Positions 24,897 through 32,826 are shown, counted from the stretch's first letter. The stretch is 32,826 nucleotides of DNA from Eubacteriaceae bacterium (GCA_012797825.1 JAAZOI010000036.1:1-32826); one strand, 5' to 3'. A program made the numbers and translations. Notes: generated by a model not told the origin, from the sequence alone.

Positions 24897-26243
24897 ATGA
24901 AAAAGATAGGTAAAAAATATATTTCTCCGGCAAAACTGCTGGCTTCAGGTTTTATGGCGATAATTTTAACAGGCGGAATACTTTTATGTCTGCCTATATC
25001 TTCAAGCACACATACATACACTCATATTTTGGACTGTATTTTCACCGCTACGTCCGCAGTATGCGTAACAGGTCTTGTCGTTGTTGATACCGGAACGCAT
25101 TGGTCAACTTTCGGTCAGGTTGTTATTATATGCTTAATTCAAATAGGCGGTATAGGCTTTATGAGCCTTGCAACATTTATTTTTCTTATCGCGAGAAAAA
25201 GAATATCCATGCAAAGCAGAATAGTGCTAAAAGATTCATATAACCTTTCCCAGACAGGCGGCATAGTAAGAATTGCTAAGCACGTGCTGATTTTTACTTT
25301 TACAACCGAGCTTATCGGAGCGCTTTTATCAATGATTACTTTTGTTCCGCGCTTCGGGCTTGTAAAAGGTATAGGAGTAAGCGTATTTCATTCAATAGCG
25401 TCTTTCTGCAACGCCGGCTTTGATGTCTTAGGCAATTACAACAGTCTTACCGAGTATGCTGCAAATCCTTTTATACTCATAGTAACGTCAATGTTAATAA
25501 TAATAGGCGGACTTGGATTTTTTGTAATAGAGGACATAGCTTCAATGCGTAAAGGCCCAAGAACTCTTTCATTCCATACAAAATTAGTTTTATCAACTAC
25601 TTTAGCTTTAATATTTTTCGGCGCTTTGATAATATTTATTTTTGAGTATAATAACCCGCAAACCCTTGGCCCTTTAAGTTTACGGGATAAAATTGTGGAA
25701 TCATTTTTCAATTCTGTAACGCCTCGTACAGCGGGCTTTAACTCGCTTAATATGCTGTCTTTAACAAGCATTTCGGCGCTTACTATAATTATTTTAATGT
25801 TCGTCGGGGGCTCTCCGGGCTCTACCGCAGGCGGTATAAAAACCACTACAATTTCAGTATTATTAATAACTCTTTATTGCTGGATAAGAGGCAAAGATAA
25901 CATAGAAGTGTTTCACAGAAGAATAGGGTTTAATAGCTTAAAAAAATCCATAACAATAACAACTATAACAGTACTGCTCATATTGTTTGATATATTTATT
26001 TTATCATACACGGAAAACGGAACATTGCGTCAAATAGCATTCGAGGTATTTTCAGCTTTCGGCACAGTCGGGCTTACCATGAATTTTACGCCGGAATTAT
26101 CAGCAATAGGAAAAATTATTATAATTACAGCTATGTATATAGGACGTCTGGGACCGCTTACAATAGCGCTTGCATTATCGAAAGAATCAACAAATGCCGA
26201 CGGCAAATATCAATATCCCGAAGGCGATATATTATTAGGTTAG
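24897..26243 (+). CDS. ktrB: K+ channel/transporter subunit KtrB/TrkH
   Basis: The membrane pore of a two-component potassium uptake system. The 448-residue protein has four M-P-M repeats; each P-loop contributes the selectivity glycine: SAVCVTGLVVVDT, SFCNAGFDVLGNY, TPRTAGFNSLN and SAFGTVGLTMNFT. A GGSPGSTAGGIKTTT stretch forms the gating loop in the third repeat. The size is that of Ktr-type subunits (about 450) rather than E. coli TrkH (about 480). TAAGG precedes ATG 24897. It lies 10 bases before its regulatory subunit. Confidence 0.95.
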   Translation: MKKIGKKYISPAKLLASGFMAIILTGGILLCLPISSSTHTYTHILDCIFTATSAVCVTGLVVVDTGTHWSTFGQVVIICLIQIGGIGFMSLATFIFLIARKRISMQSRIVLKDSYNLSQTGGIVRIAKHVLIFTFTTELIGALLSMITFVPRFGLVKGIGVSVFHSIASFCNAGFDVLGNYNSLTEYAANPFILIVTSMLIIIGGLGFFVIEDIASMRKGPRTLSFHTKLVLSTTLALIFFGALIIFIFEYNNPQTLGPLSLRDKIVESFFNSVTPRTAGFNSLNMLSLTSISALTIIILMFVGGSPGSTAGGIKTTTISVLLITLYCWIRGKDNIEVFHRRIGFNSLKKSITITTITVLLILFDIFILSYTENGTLRQIAFEVFSAFGTVGLTMNFTPELSAIGKIIIITAMYIGRLGPLTIALALSKESTNADGKYQYPEGDILLG

Positions 26244-26253
26244 GAGAATATAT

Positions 26254-26901
26254 ATGAAAAAACAATTCGCTGTAATAGGACTTGGAAGATTCGGCATAAG
26301 CCTTGCGAAGGAACTTTATAAAGCAGGCAATGATGTTTATGCAATAGATACAAATGAAGAACTGGTAAAAAAGATCGCCGCTGATGTCACATACGCCGTC
26401 CAAGCTGACGGCACTGATATAAACGCGTTAAAATCACTGGGAATAAGAAACATTGACGTATTGATAATAGCGCTTGCAAGCAATATAAGCGCCTCGCTGT
26501 TAACTGCTCTTAACGCGATTGAACTCGGTATACCTAAAATTTACGCAAAAGCTTATTCTGAACCTCACGCTAAAATATTATATAAAATAGGCGTTGCCAA
26601 AGTTTATTTCCCTGAAATTGATATGGGGCAGCGCGTCGCCAGAGAACTTTGCAACAGCAATTTGCTTGATTTAATTGAGCTCGACAACAATTATTCAATA
26701 GCAGAAATAATAGCCCCGCAGGCGTGGGCAGGCAAAACCATCGCGCAGCTTAATGTAAGGAAAAAATACGGAATAACAATTCTTCTTATAAAAAGCAAAG
26801 ACGGTATAGACATTTCCCCTTCTCCGGAAGATGTGATAAGCGAACAAAGTAAATTGCTGGTTTTAGGAGAAGAAGAACAAATTCAAAAATTCTGCATTTA
26901 A
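26254..26901 (+). CDS. ktrA: K+ uptake regulatory subunit KtrA/TrkA (RCK protein)
   Basis: A cytosolic ring-forming regulator that gates KtrB in response to bound nucleotides (ATP/ADP, NAD(H)) and, through the C-terminal domain in many Bacillota, c-di-AMP. The 215-residue protein has an RCK_N Rossmann domain with GLGRFG (9-14) and the acidic strand-2 end VYAIDTNEEL, then RCK_C from about 135 (IIAPQAWAGKTIAQLNVRKK). AGGAG precedes ATG 26254. The single-RCK length indicates the Ktr type, not the double-length TrkA. Confidence 0.95.
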   Translation: MKKQFAVIGLGRFGISLAKELYKAGNDVYAIDTNEELVKKIAADVTYAVQADGTDINALKSLGIRNIDVLIIALASNISASLLTALNAIELGIPKIYAKAYSEPHAKILYKIGVAKVYFPEIDMGQRVARELCNSNLLDLIELDNNYSIAEIIAPQAWAGKTIAQLNVRKKYGITILLIKSKDGIDISPSPEDVISEQSKLLVLGEEEQIQKFCI

Positions 26902-26948
26902 TATAAATTTTCATTAATCCAATTTAAGCAATAACTTATGAGGTTGAT

Positions 26949-27179
26949 ATGAAAAATAATAATATTATATTGAGTAAAGAAATCAAATCAGAAATGCTTG
27001 ATAAAATACAGAATTATTTTTTAAAAGAAAGAGACGAAGAGATAGGCTCTTTAGCGTCAAGCATGTTTTTGGATTTTATAACAGAAGAACTCGCAGCGGA
27101 ATTTTATAACCAGGGAGTAATTGACTGCTATAATTATATTTCCGATAAGTGCGAAGATTTACTTTCAATTCAGAAATAG
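26949..27179 (+). CDS. DUF2164 family protein
   Basis: A 76-residue acidic helical protein with the family pattern: IILSKEIKSEMLDKIQNYF at the start, ERDEEIGSLASSMFLDFI in the middle and AAEFYNQGVIDCYNYI then EDLL towards the end. Function is unknown in the literature I know. GAGGTTGAT precedes ATG 26949. It follows ktrA by 47 bases with no terminator between, so it may be co-transcribed with the K+ genes, and it faces the convergent RluA-family gene 13 bases away. Confidence 0.8.
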   Translation: MKNNNIILSKEIKSEMLDKIQNYFLKERDEEIGSLASSMFLDFITEELAAEFYNQGVIDCYNYISDKCEDLLSIQK

Positions 27180-27192
27180 CAATACCTATATC

Positions 27193-28116
27193 CTACTCAA
27201 TATTTGACATGAATTCCTTAAACCTCTGCGGAACAGGGGTTGTAAACTCCATATACTCACCTGTCCTTGGATGCACAAATCCAAGTTTATAAGCATGAAG
27301 CAACTGCCCCGTAAGTTCGGGGTTTTTCTTTTTATAACCGTATACCTTGTCTCCTGCAATGGGATGAGATATATACTGCGCGTGAACGCGTATCTGATGC
27401 GTTCTGCCTGTTTTCAATGCGGCGTCAACTAACGTGTATTCTTTAAATCTTTCTATAACCGTAAGCAAAGTTTCGGCGTATTTTGAGTTTTTATCCGTAA
27501 CAGCCATTTTTTTACGGTCAACCGTATCTCTGCCGATAGGCGCTTTTATTAATACTTTTTCCTCGCCTATAACACCGTGCAGTATCGCGTAATAGCTGCG
27601 GCTTATGCTGTGGACTTTAAACTGCTGTGCGAGGTTATTGTGCGCGTCATCATTTTTAGCGGCAATTATTATCCCGCTCGTATCTTTGTCAATGCGGTGT
27701 ATTATCCCCGGCCTTATAACTCCTCCAATACCCGAAAGAGTTCCTTTGCAATGATATAAAAGCGCGTTTACAAGAGTGTTTTCATAATTTCCGGCGGCAG
27801 GATGAACCACCATATCCTGGGGTTTGTTTATAAGAATAACATCGTCATCTTCATAAACAATATCAAGTTTTATGTTTTGGGCAATTGTTAAAAGCTCTTT
27901 TGGTTCCTTTATATTTAATATTATACTGTCACCGACGTTTACTTTATAAGACGCTTTTACTGTTTTGCCGGCAATAAAAACACTCCCGTCATCAATTGCT
28001 TTTTTAATAAACGAACGGGAGTATTTGTCTGCTTTTTCTGTAAGATATACGTCAATTCTTTTTCCTGCGTCAATATCTTCTGCTAAAAAAGTTATTTCTT
28101 TATTATCATTATTCAT
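27193..28116 (-). CDS. RluA/RluD-family pseudouridine synthase
   Basis: Isomerises uridine to pseudouridine in rRNA (or tRNA). The 307-residue protein has an N-terminal S4 RNA-binding domain (about 17-72: GKRIDVYLTEKADKYSRSFI) and a catalytic domain with HRIDKDTSG (140-148; catalytic D143). GRTHQIRVHAQYISHPIAGD is the second family signature. The S4 domain and length resemble Bacillus YlyB/RluD-type members; the exact target cannot be read from sequence. ATG 28116 overlaps the ylmH stop by four bases and the ribosome site is weak (AAGAGA), so coupling is likely. In many relatives this gene sits beside lspA, which is absent here. Confidence 0.93.
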   Translation of the reverse strand: MNNDNKEITFLAEDIDAGKRIDVYLTEKADKYSRSFIKKAIDDGSVFIAGKTVKASYKVNVGDSIILNIKEPKELLTIAQNIKLDIVYEDDDVILINKPQDMVVHPAAGNYENTLVNALLYHCKGTLSGIGGVIRPGIIHRIDKDTSGIIIAAKNDDAHNNLAQQFKVHSISRSYYAILHGVIGEEKVLIKAPIGRDTVDRKKMAVTDKNSKYAETLLTVIERFKEYTLVDAALKTGRTHQIRVHAQYISHPIAGDKVYGYKKKNPELTGQLLHAYKLGFVHPRTGEYMEFTTPVPQRFKEFMSNIE

Positions 28117-28856
28117 ACATATCTCTTAACGGTTAATTTAATGTTGCCTTTTTTTGTTTTGCCGGCTTCTTTAATTATTTCCATTCTTCCCTTACCCCTT
28201 ACTGAAACCATGTCGCCTTCTTTTAACTCTTTTGCCTGCTTTGTAAGCAGTTCATGATTTATCTTCACACGTTCCGCTTTTATATACTGCAGTGATAATG
28301 AGCGGGAAATTTTAAAAGCCGCGCTTATAATGCCGTCAGCTCTCATTGAGGCGACAATAACGTCAAGCTCTTTGCCTTCCGGCTCTTTCGCGTCAATTTT
28401 GTATGCGTCGATTTTTTCTAAGCAAACCTCGCTGTTGCCTATTCGCGTTAAATTCATCAGAACATAATCTGCTATATTTTCTTTTAAAATGATAAAATTA
28501 TCTTCATCACCAAAAATAATATCGCCCGTTTTTTCTCTGCTTATTCCAAGCCCCATTAACGAGCCCAGCACATCGCGGTGCGTAATGTCACCGTTTTTTT
28601 TAAAACTTAATATGCTTATCGCGTATTCATCCTCGCTTGGCTCATATCCTTTTGGGTATACCGATAACATTTTTCTCTCGGCGTAATCATACCCGCCATA
28701 AAAAGAACATTCAATTTCTGAATATTCTTTTATTATATCAGATATTTTTTCGCATCCTGCAGGATCAAAAAAATCATAAAAACTGCATGAATTATTTTTC
28801 ATTGCCGCTCTTGCCCAGTCGTGGGCTTTGGCTGTAATTAATTTATCGCTGTTCAT
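28113..28856 (-). CDS. ylmH: S4-domain RNA-binding protein YlmH (RqcP2)
   Basis: YlmH binds the 50S subunit through a C-terminal S4 domain and in Bacillus can support alanine tailing in ribosome quality control (RqcP2). The 247-residue protein has the YlmH N-terminal domain (FYDFFDPAGCEKI, FYGGYDYAERKML, then HRDVLGSLMGLGISREKTGDI near 95-115) and the S4 segment from about 180 (LSLQYIKAERVKINHELL, KEGDMVSVRGKGR). GAGG precedes ATG 28856. It sits downstream of sepF, as in most Bacillota, but ylmG is missing between them. RqcH is encoded about 3.3 kb away. Confidence 0.93.
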   Translation of the reverse strand: MNSDKLITAKAHDWARAAMKNNSCSFYDFFDPAGCEKISDIIKEYSEIECSFYGGYDYAERKMLSVYPKGYEPSEDEYAISILSFKKNGDITHRDVLGSLMGLGISREKTGDIIFGDEDNFIILKENIADYVLMNLTRIGNSEVCLEKIDAYKIDAKEPEGKELDVIVASMRADGIISAAFKISRSLSLQYIKAERVKINHELLTKQAKELKEGDMVSVRGKGRMEIIKEAGKTKKGNIKLTVKRYV

Positions 28857-28873
28857 TAAACCTCTTGTTAAAC

Positions 28874-29332
28874 TTAATCGTCAAATTCCCAGTTTATAAC
28901 GTCTTTTGAATACAGGTCGTCTTCGTTGTCGCTTATAATATCAATATTATTTGGCGCAAGTACGAATACATTCTTTGCGATTTTCTGAATGCTTCCGTTC
29001 AATGTATATACTACCCCGCTTAAAAAATAAAATGTCTTCTTTATTTCGTCGGATTTTATTTTCTCAAAGTTAATAACAACAGTATATCCGTTTTTCAATT
29101 GGTCGCATATACTTGGAGTTTCGTTAAAAACTTCAGGTTCAGAAAGTACTATCTTTTTTCTGTTTGACTCTCTTGTCTGTTTGCCTTCTTCAAAATAATC
29201 TTTTTTCTTTGATATGTATGACTTATTTGATTTATTATCAAAATCTGATTCGTATTCTAATTCATCTTCGTCATCATAACCCGCGCCCTCTTTTTCAACT
29301 ATTCCTAAAAATTCTTTTAGTTTTTCATTCAT
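28874..29332 (-). CDS. sepF: Cell division protein SepF
   Basis: SepF tethers FtsZ to the membrane and shapes the division septum. From ATG 29332 the protein has 152 residues: a short amphipathic N-terminal helix (MNEKLKEFLGIV) as membrane anchor, an acidic disordered linker (about 15-60) and the SepF core (CDQLKNGYTVVINFEKI, TFYFLSGVVYTLNGSIQKIA, VFVLAP). An ATG three codons upstream (29341) is in frame, but AAAGGATGAT is directly adjacent to it and correctly spaced for 29332, which also gives the normal N-terminus. It follows yggS. The usual downstream ylmG and divIVA are absent. Confidence 0.94.
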   Translation of the reverse strand: MNEKLKEFLGIVEKEGAGYDDEDELEYESDFDNKSNKSYISKKKDYFEEGKQTRESNRKKIVLSEPEVFNETPSICDQLKNGYTVVINFEKIKSDEIKKTFYFLSGVVYTLNGSIQKIAKNVFVLAPNNIDIISDNEDDLYSKDVINWEFDD

Positions 29333-29337
29333 AATAA

Positions 29338-30015
29338 TCATCCTTTCTCGCTATTAAATATTGCGCTGCCTATGCGTACAACGTTAGCTCCGTTTTTTAC
29401 CGCGGTTATATAATCGTTGCTCATCCCCATAGACAAGTATTTCATTTCTGCTTTATTAGTATTATACATTATTTTGCTCTGTTCATAAATATTTTTCATA
29501 TCACAAAAATAATTATTCAGCTCATTTTCCGTAGCGTCAAGCGGAGCAATACACATTAACCCTTTTATATTGATATTATTCATCCTGCTTATTTGTTTCA
29601 TAGCGTCATATATTTCTTCTTTTTCAAATCCGTATTTGCTGGCTTCTTTAGCAATATTAATTTGAAGAAGCACATCGCTTTGTATATCATTTTTCTTCGA
29701 TTGCCTTGCAATTTCTTCCGCTAAATGAATACTGTCCAAAGAATGAATAAGGCATACTTTTCCTATAATATATTTAACCTTATTAGTCTGAACATGTCCT
29801 ATCATATGCCATGATATATCTTTGGGCAGAGCCTCATATTTGTCCAAAAATTCCTGCACTCTGTTCTCGGCCATATGTTTTATGCCCGCATCATATACCT
29901 GTTTAATGCTTTCTATGTCTCTGTATTTGCTGACCGCAACTAACAATACATCCGTATCTATTGCTTTGCTTTGCTCTATATTTTTTAAGATTGCTTCAAT
30001 ATTATCTTTAATCAT
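29338..30015 (-). CDS. yggS: Pyridoxal phosphate homeostasis protein YggS (YlmE)
   Basis: A single-domain alanine-racemase-fold PLP carrier that keeps vitamin B6 pools balanced; it has no established catalytic activity. The 225-residue protein carries the PLP lysine K30 in VLLVAVSKYRD, followed by GENRVQE-like AENRVQEFLDKY, WHMIGHVQTNKVKYI, and the C-terminal phosphate-binding SMGMSNDYITAVKNGA and VRIGSAIFN. AGGGGC precedes ATG 30015. Its position before sepF is standard in Gram-positive division clusters. Confidence 0.96.
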   Translation of the reverse strand: MIKDNIEAILKNIEQSKAIDTDVLLVAVSKYRDIESIKQVYDAGIKHMAENRVQEFLDKYEALPKDISWHMIGHVQTNKVKYIIGKVCLIHSLDSIHLAEEIARQSKKNDIQSDVLLQINIAKEASKYGFEKEEIYDAMKQISRMNNINIKGLMCIAPLDATENELNNYFCDMKNIYEQSKIMYNTNKAEMKYLSMGMSNDYITAVKNGANVVRIGSAIFNSEKG

Positions 30016-30040
30016 TATTATTGCCCCTGTTTATGTTTCG

Positions 30041-31282
30041 TTATTTTATTAGCAATGAACAGTCCTCTAAATTTTCGCTGCTGTTTTGTGTGTTATTGCT
30101 GTCTTGTGAAGTAAGCAAAATCCCCTTAACATCAATAAGCGCATAAGAACCTGACTCATCGTATCCTCTTATTGTTACCGCATATGTCTTTTTTATTTTG
30201 CCTTTATCTATTATGTCAATACAGTCCTGCTCGCTGCTGTTCTTATAGACACTGTTTTTAGGTATTTTAAAAACATTCGCATAGCGCTGTGTCTGTACTT
30301 TTATATCGCTTATTCTTGCATTCATTAAATCCTCTACATCTTTGCTTACGCAAAGAGTAATTATCTTGCTTTTTTCAAATTCTTTGATATCAACTATATA
30401 TCCCGCTAAAGTCTTGTCGCCAATTTGAAAATACATCTGCGGATATTGCTGCAATACATCCATCCGTTTTTTTAAAAATGTAAAATAATCATTGTATTGC
30501 AAAGAATTTTGAGTCATTATTTTTTCTTTATAATTCATAGCGGTGTTCTCAAAGTCAATAGTAGTTGCCTTCGGCAGTTCAAAGTTTACAAAAACACAGG
30601 AATTATCTTTAACTTTTACAACCATCGAATTTCTTACAGTCAATTTGCTTTCCTTTATGTTAAAAACATAATCTAAATAGTCGGGACTCAGCATACTTAA
30701 TACCGACATAGGGGCAATGTCTTCATAACCGTCTGTTTTGTAGTAAACCTGGCCTGTAAAATTTATCGGAGTGTTTATTAGCTTTAGCTCACTGCTTTTT
30801 TGCATATTGCTATATTTATTATAAAGCGTATTTAATTGATTTTCTGTGTAAAATAAATATTTTACTGTACCAAGCGTTAATTCTCCGTCTTTTTTACCCA
30901 CAGAATCTTTTATATCGCTAAAAAATTTAGTTTTATCATCATACATGTAGTTGTCAAGCTTATTCTGTATTATTTGCTTCTCATAATTATAATAAGCTGT
31001 GCTGTCAAGTTCTTTTGCAAGAATTGTATTTTTCGAAACTTTAGCTCCTTCATTCTCAACTGCAACTATATCATGACCAAAATACATTACTGCTTCATTT
31101 TTAATAAACAACGCTTTCACGTCAGAAGAAATTATATAATTCTGGCTCTCAAGCAGCATGGTCTTCTCTCTGCTTAAAAATAAAATAAGCACCCCTGCCA
31201 AAAAAACAGTTATGATAATCGCGACTTTTATTGCGTTTCTTCTGCGAATTCTTTTTAAATATTTTCCTTTAATATCTGCCAA
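30041..31282 (-). CDS. HlyD-like single-pass membrane protein of the sepF cluster
   Basis: A 413-residue protein with a basic cytosolic start (KGKYLKRIRRRN), one membrane helix (about 18-37) and a large extracellular part with several beta-rich blocks. The arrangement (N-terminal anchor, a lipoyl-like strand pair VENEGAKVSKNTILAKE near 82-98, a helical stretch 105-170, then beta domains) is that of HlyD/membrane-fusion adaptors. No ABC transporter or outer-membrane partner is present. Genes of this type next to yggS-sepF are common in Clostridia, so an envelope or division role is possible but is inference. The start is TTG (31280-31282) with GAGG eight bases upstream; no ATG fits. Confidence 0.75.
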   Translation of the reverse strand: MADIKGKYLKRIRRRNAIKVAIIITVFLAGVLILFLSREKTMLLESQNYIISSDVKALFIKNEAVMYFGHDIVAVENEGAKVSKNTILAKELDSTAYYNYEKQIIQNKLDNYMYDDKTKFFSDIKDSVGKKDGELTLGTVKYLFYTENQLNTLYNKYSNMQKSSELKLINTPINFTGQVYYKTDGYEDIAPMSVLSMLSPDYLDYVFNIKESKLTVRNSMVVKVKDNSCVFVNFELPKATTIDFENTAMNYKEKIMTQNSLQYNDYFTFLKKRMDVLQQYPQMYFQIGDKTLAGYIVDIKEFEKSKIITLCVSKDVEDLMNARISDIKVQTQRYANVFKIPKNSVYKNSSEQDCIDIIDKGKIKKTYAVTIRGYDESGSYALIDVKGILLTSQDSNNTQNSSENLEDCSLLIK

Positions 31283-31301
31283 AGTAATGCCTCAAAGATT
31301 T

Positions 31302-32735
31302 TTAATTTATATGCTCATCTATTCTTCTTAACAATTCTTCACTACCTATAGCGGCCATAATTTTTGCTAAATCCGCTCCGTGTTCTTCTCCTGTAACAGC
31401 AAGCCTTATCGGCATATACAAATCTTTTCCTTTAATGCCGCATTTGGTTTGAATGCTTCTAATTATTGTTTGAAAAGCCTGACTGTTTAAATCATCCGCA
31501 TTTTCTATGCTTTCTTTTAACTGATTAAGAACAATCACACTCTTTTCCGATAAAAGCAGACTTATGCTCTCATCGCTTAATTTTTCTTTGAAGAATATAG
31601 GCTCCGATAAGTTATTTATATCAGAGAGCAGCACCATTTTATCTTTAACAGCATCTATTATCAATGAAAGTTTTTCAATACTGCACGGCGTTTTTAAAAA
31701 TGGCATGCAAATCTTTGCAAGAGAGTAGTTGTCATATTCTTTTATATAGCTGGCGTTCATCCAGTTTAATTTTTCAACATCAAATATTGCTCCCGACTTG
31801 CTTATCCTGCTTAAATCAAAATTCTCAATAAGTTTGTCCATACTCATAATTTCATCTTGTTCATTACTGCTCCAACCAAGCAATGCGACAAAATTTGTAA
31901 GAGCCTGAGGAAGGTATCCTTTTGCTTTAAAATCTTCAACTGCCGCGTCATCATTGCGTTTTGACAGCTTCTTTCTGTTTGTATTTAAAACCGTCGGAAG
32001 ATGCACAAATTTCGGAGCTTCAAGTCCTAATACCTTATAAAGATAAATATGCTTCGGAGTTGAAGATATCCATTCTTCCCCTCTTATTACATGCGTTATT
32101 TTCATTAAATAATCGTCAATTACAACGGCAAAATGATATGTTGGGTATCCGTCCGATTTTATAAGCACCTGGTCGTCTATATCATTCGTATTAAAGCTTA
32201 TATGACCGAATACTTCATCATCAAATTCGATAACTGTATCCGCAGGAAGATTAAGCCTGATTACATATTCTTCCCCGGCTTCTAATTTCTCGCTTATTTC
32301 CTTTTGCGTAAGATGCAGGCATTTCTTATCATATTTCGGCGTTTCTTTATTTTCAGCTTGTTCCTGCCTTAAATTATCAAGTCTTTCCTTCGAGCAAAAG
32401 CAATAATACGCGTCTTTCTGTTCTACTAGCTTCTGCGCATATTTTTTATATATGTCAAGCCTTTGCGATTGTATATACGGTCCGTACTGCCCTTTTTGGG
32501 ATATGTTATCTTCGCAGTCAATATATACACCCTCATCATATTCAAGGCCGCACCAACTGAGAGCTTGAATAAGATTTTCTATAGCGTCATCAACAAGCCT
32601 TGTTCTGTCTGTATCTTCTATTCTAAGTATCATCTTTCCGCCGTATTTTCTTGCAAGCAGATAATTGTATAACGCTGTCCTGTATCCTCCTACATGCAAA
32701 TATCCTGTCGGCGAAGGCGCAAACCTAACCCTCAT
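31302..32735 (-). CDS. gltX: Glutamate-tRNA ligase
   Basis: Charges tRNA-Glu (and, in many Bacillota without GlnRS, tRNA-Gln, later amidated by GatCAB) with glutamate. The 477-residue class I synthetase has the HIGH-type motif in SPTGYLHVGG (8-17) and the KMSKS-type motif KKLSKR (255-260), with RIEDTDRTR (38-46) and DDYLMKITHVIRGEEW (207-222) characteristic of bacterial GluRS. C112 and C114 lie in the region that binds zinc in some members. CGGAGGG precedes ATG 32735. No glnS is seen. The gene begins inside the end of an upstream reading frame. Confidence 0.97.
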   Translation of the reverse strand: MRVRFAPSPTGYLHVGGYRTALYNYLLARKYGGKMILRIEDTDRTRLVDDAIENLIQALSWCGLEYDEGVYIDCEDNISQKGQYGPYIQSQRLDIYKKYAQKLVEQKDAYYCFCSKERLDNLRQEQAENKETPKYDKKCLHLTQKEISEKLEAGEEYVIRLNLPADTVIEFDDEVFGHISFNTNDIDDQVLIKSDGYPTYHFAVVIDDYLMKITHVIRGEEWISSTPKHIYLYKVLGLEAPKFVHLPTVLNTNRKKLSKRNDDAAVEDFKAKGYLPQALTNFVALLGWSSNEQDEIMSMDKLIENFDLSRISKSGAIFDVEKLNWMNASYIKEYDNYSLAKICMPFLKTPCSIEKLSLIIDAVKDKMVLLSDINNLSEPIFFKEKLSDESISLLLSEKSVIVLNQLKESIENADDLNSQAFQTIIRSIQTKCGIKGKDLYMPIRLAVTGEEHGADLAKIMAAIGSEELLRRIDEHIN

Positions 32736-32826
32736 AATTCCCTCCGTTATTTTTTGATTTTCTTAATATATTTTCTTTAGCCGCTTCTGCGTTCCTTTTA
32801 ATTGTTTCATAACCGCGCCAGTACAT
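32725..32826 (-). CDS. 3' end of an unidentified gene (runs off right edge)
   Basis: A minus-strand frame enters at base 32826 and ends at TAG 32725-32727, giving 33 visible residues that include YWRGYETIKRNAEAAKENIL, a basic, helical C-terminus. It would overlap the gltX start by 11 bases. A second open frame in this stretch ends earlier with RLKKIY, so the assignment of frame is not certain. I do not recognise the protein. Confidence 0.4.
   Translation of the reverse strand: MYWRGYETIKRNAEAAKENILRKSKNNGGNYEG

Noticed and set aside
1..32826. CRISPR arrays, insertion sequences, prophage, integrases, tRNA or rRNA genes
   Set aside because: Reading both strands I found no spaced direct repeats, transposase or integrase motifs, cloverleaf with CCA-type 3' end, or rRNA-like sequence; nearly all bases are in conserved core genes.

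Overview
The window is AT-rich chromosomal DNA from a low-GC, Gram-positive-type bacterium, most likely an anaerobic member of the Bacillota (class Clostridia). The evidence is gene order and gene content: the yloC-remA-gmk-rpoZ-priA-def-fmt-rsmB-rlmN-stp-prkC-rsgA-thiN block, yloU-fakA-recG, the sporulation-type membrane protein YlbJ, SepF, RemA and a PASTA-domain kinase are all hallmarks of this phylum. DapF points to diaminopimelate-type lysine and peptidoglycan synthesis. I see no phage, insertion sequence, CRISPR array, rRNA or tRNA. Coding density is very high, with many ATGA-type overlaps.

Layout. (1) 1-507 (-) is the 5' part of acetate kinase, reading off the left edge. It is divergent from tmcAL (acetate-dependent tRNA-Met modification) and ylbJ on the + strand. 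(2) 8464 down to 2884 (-) is a six-gene operon: yloU (Asp23/Gls24), fakA, recG, rsmD, coaD and a coiled-coil protein whose stop overlaps that of ylbJ. (3) 8465-8629 holds back-to-back promoters. The + strand one drives a monocistronic four-cysteine rpmB (L28) that ends in a strong, probably bidirectional terminator. (4) 23003 down to 8882 (-) is one long housekeeping operon of about 14 kb: dapF, yicC, remA, gmk, rpoZ, priA, def, fmt, a membrane zinc peptidase, rsmB, rlmN, stp, prkC, rsgA, an interrupted thiN and a 55-residue membrane mini-protein. (5) 23124-27179 (+) carries rqcH, then a two-gene K+ uptake system (ktrB/trkH and ktrA/trkA) and a DUF2164 protein. (6) 32826 down to 27193 (-) carries the end of an unidentified gene, gltX, a HlyD-like single-pass membrane protein, yggS, sepF, ylmH and an RluA-family pseudouridine synthase.

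How the genes work together. Most genes serve translation and its quality control: nascent-chain N-terminus handling (def, fmt), rRNA and tRNA modification (rsmB, rsmD, rlmN, tmcAL, rluD-type), ribosome assembly (rsgA, rpmB), tRNA charging (gltX) and rescue of stalled chains (rqcH plus ylmH/rqcP2). A second theme is nucleotide supply, transcription and replication restart (gmk, rpoZ, priA, recG). A third is envelope and division (sepF, remA, prkC/stp, dapF).

The points most worth a second look are: thiN interrupted by a single in-frame TAA with all the family motifs still present on either side; an unannotated 55-codon membrane ORF in the position where Bacillus carries spoVM; the two ribosome-quality-control factors within one window; a hairpin in the rpoZ-priA gap where coaBC is usually found; and the two conserved but poorly understood coiled-coil and HlyD-like proteins. 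I do not see a clearly new multi-gene defence or mobile system.
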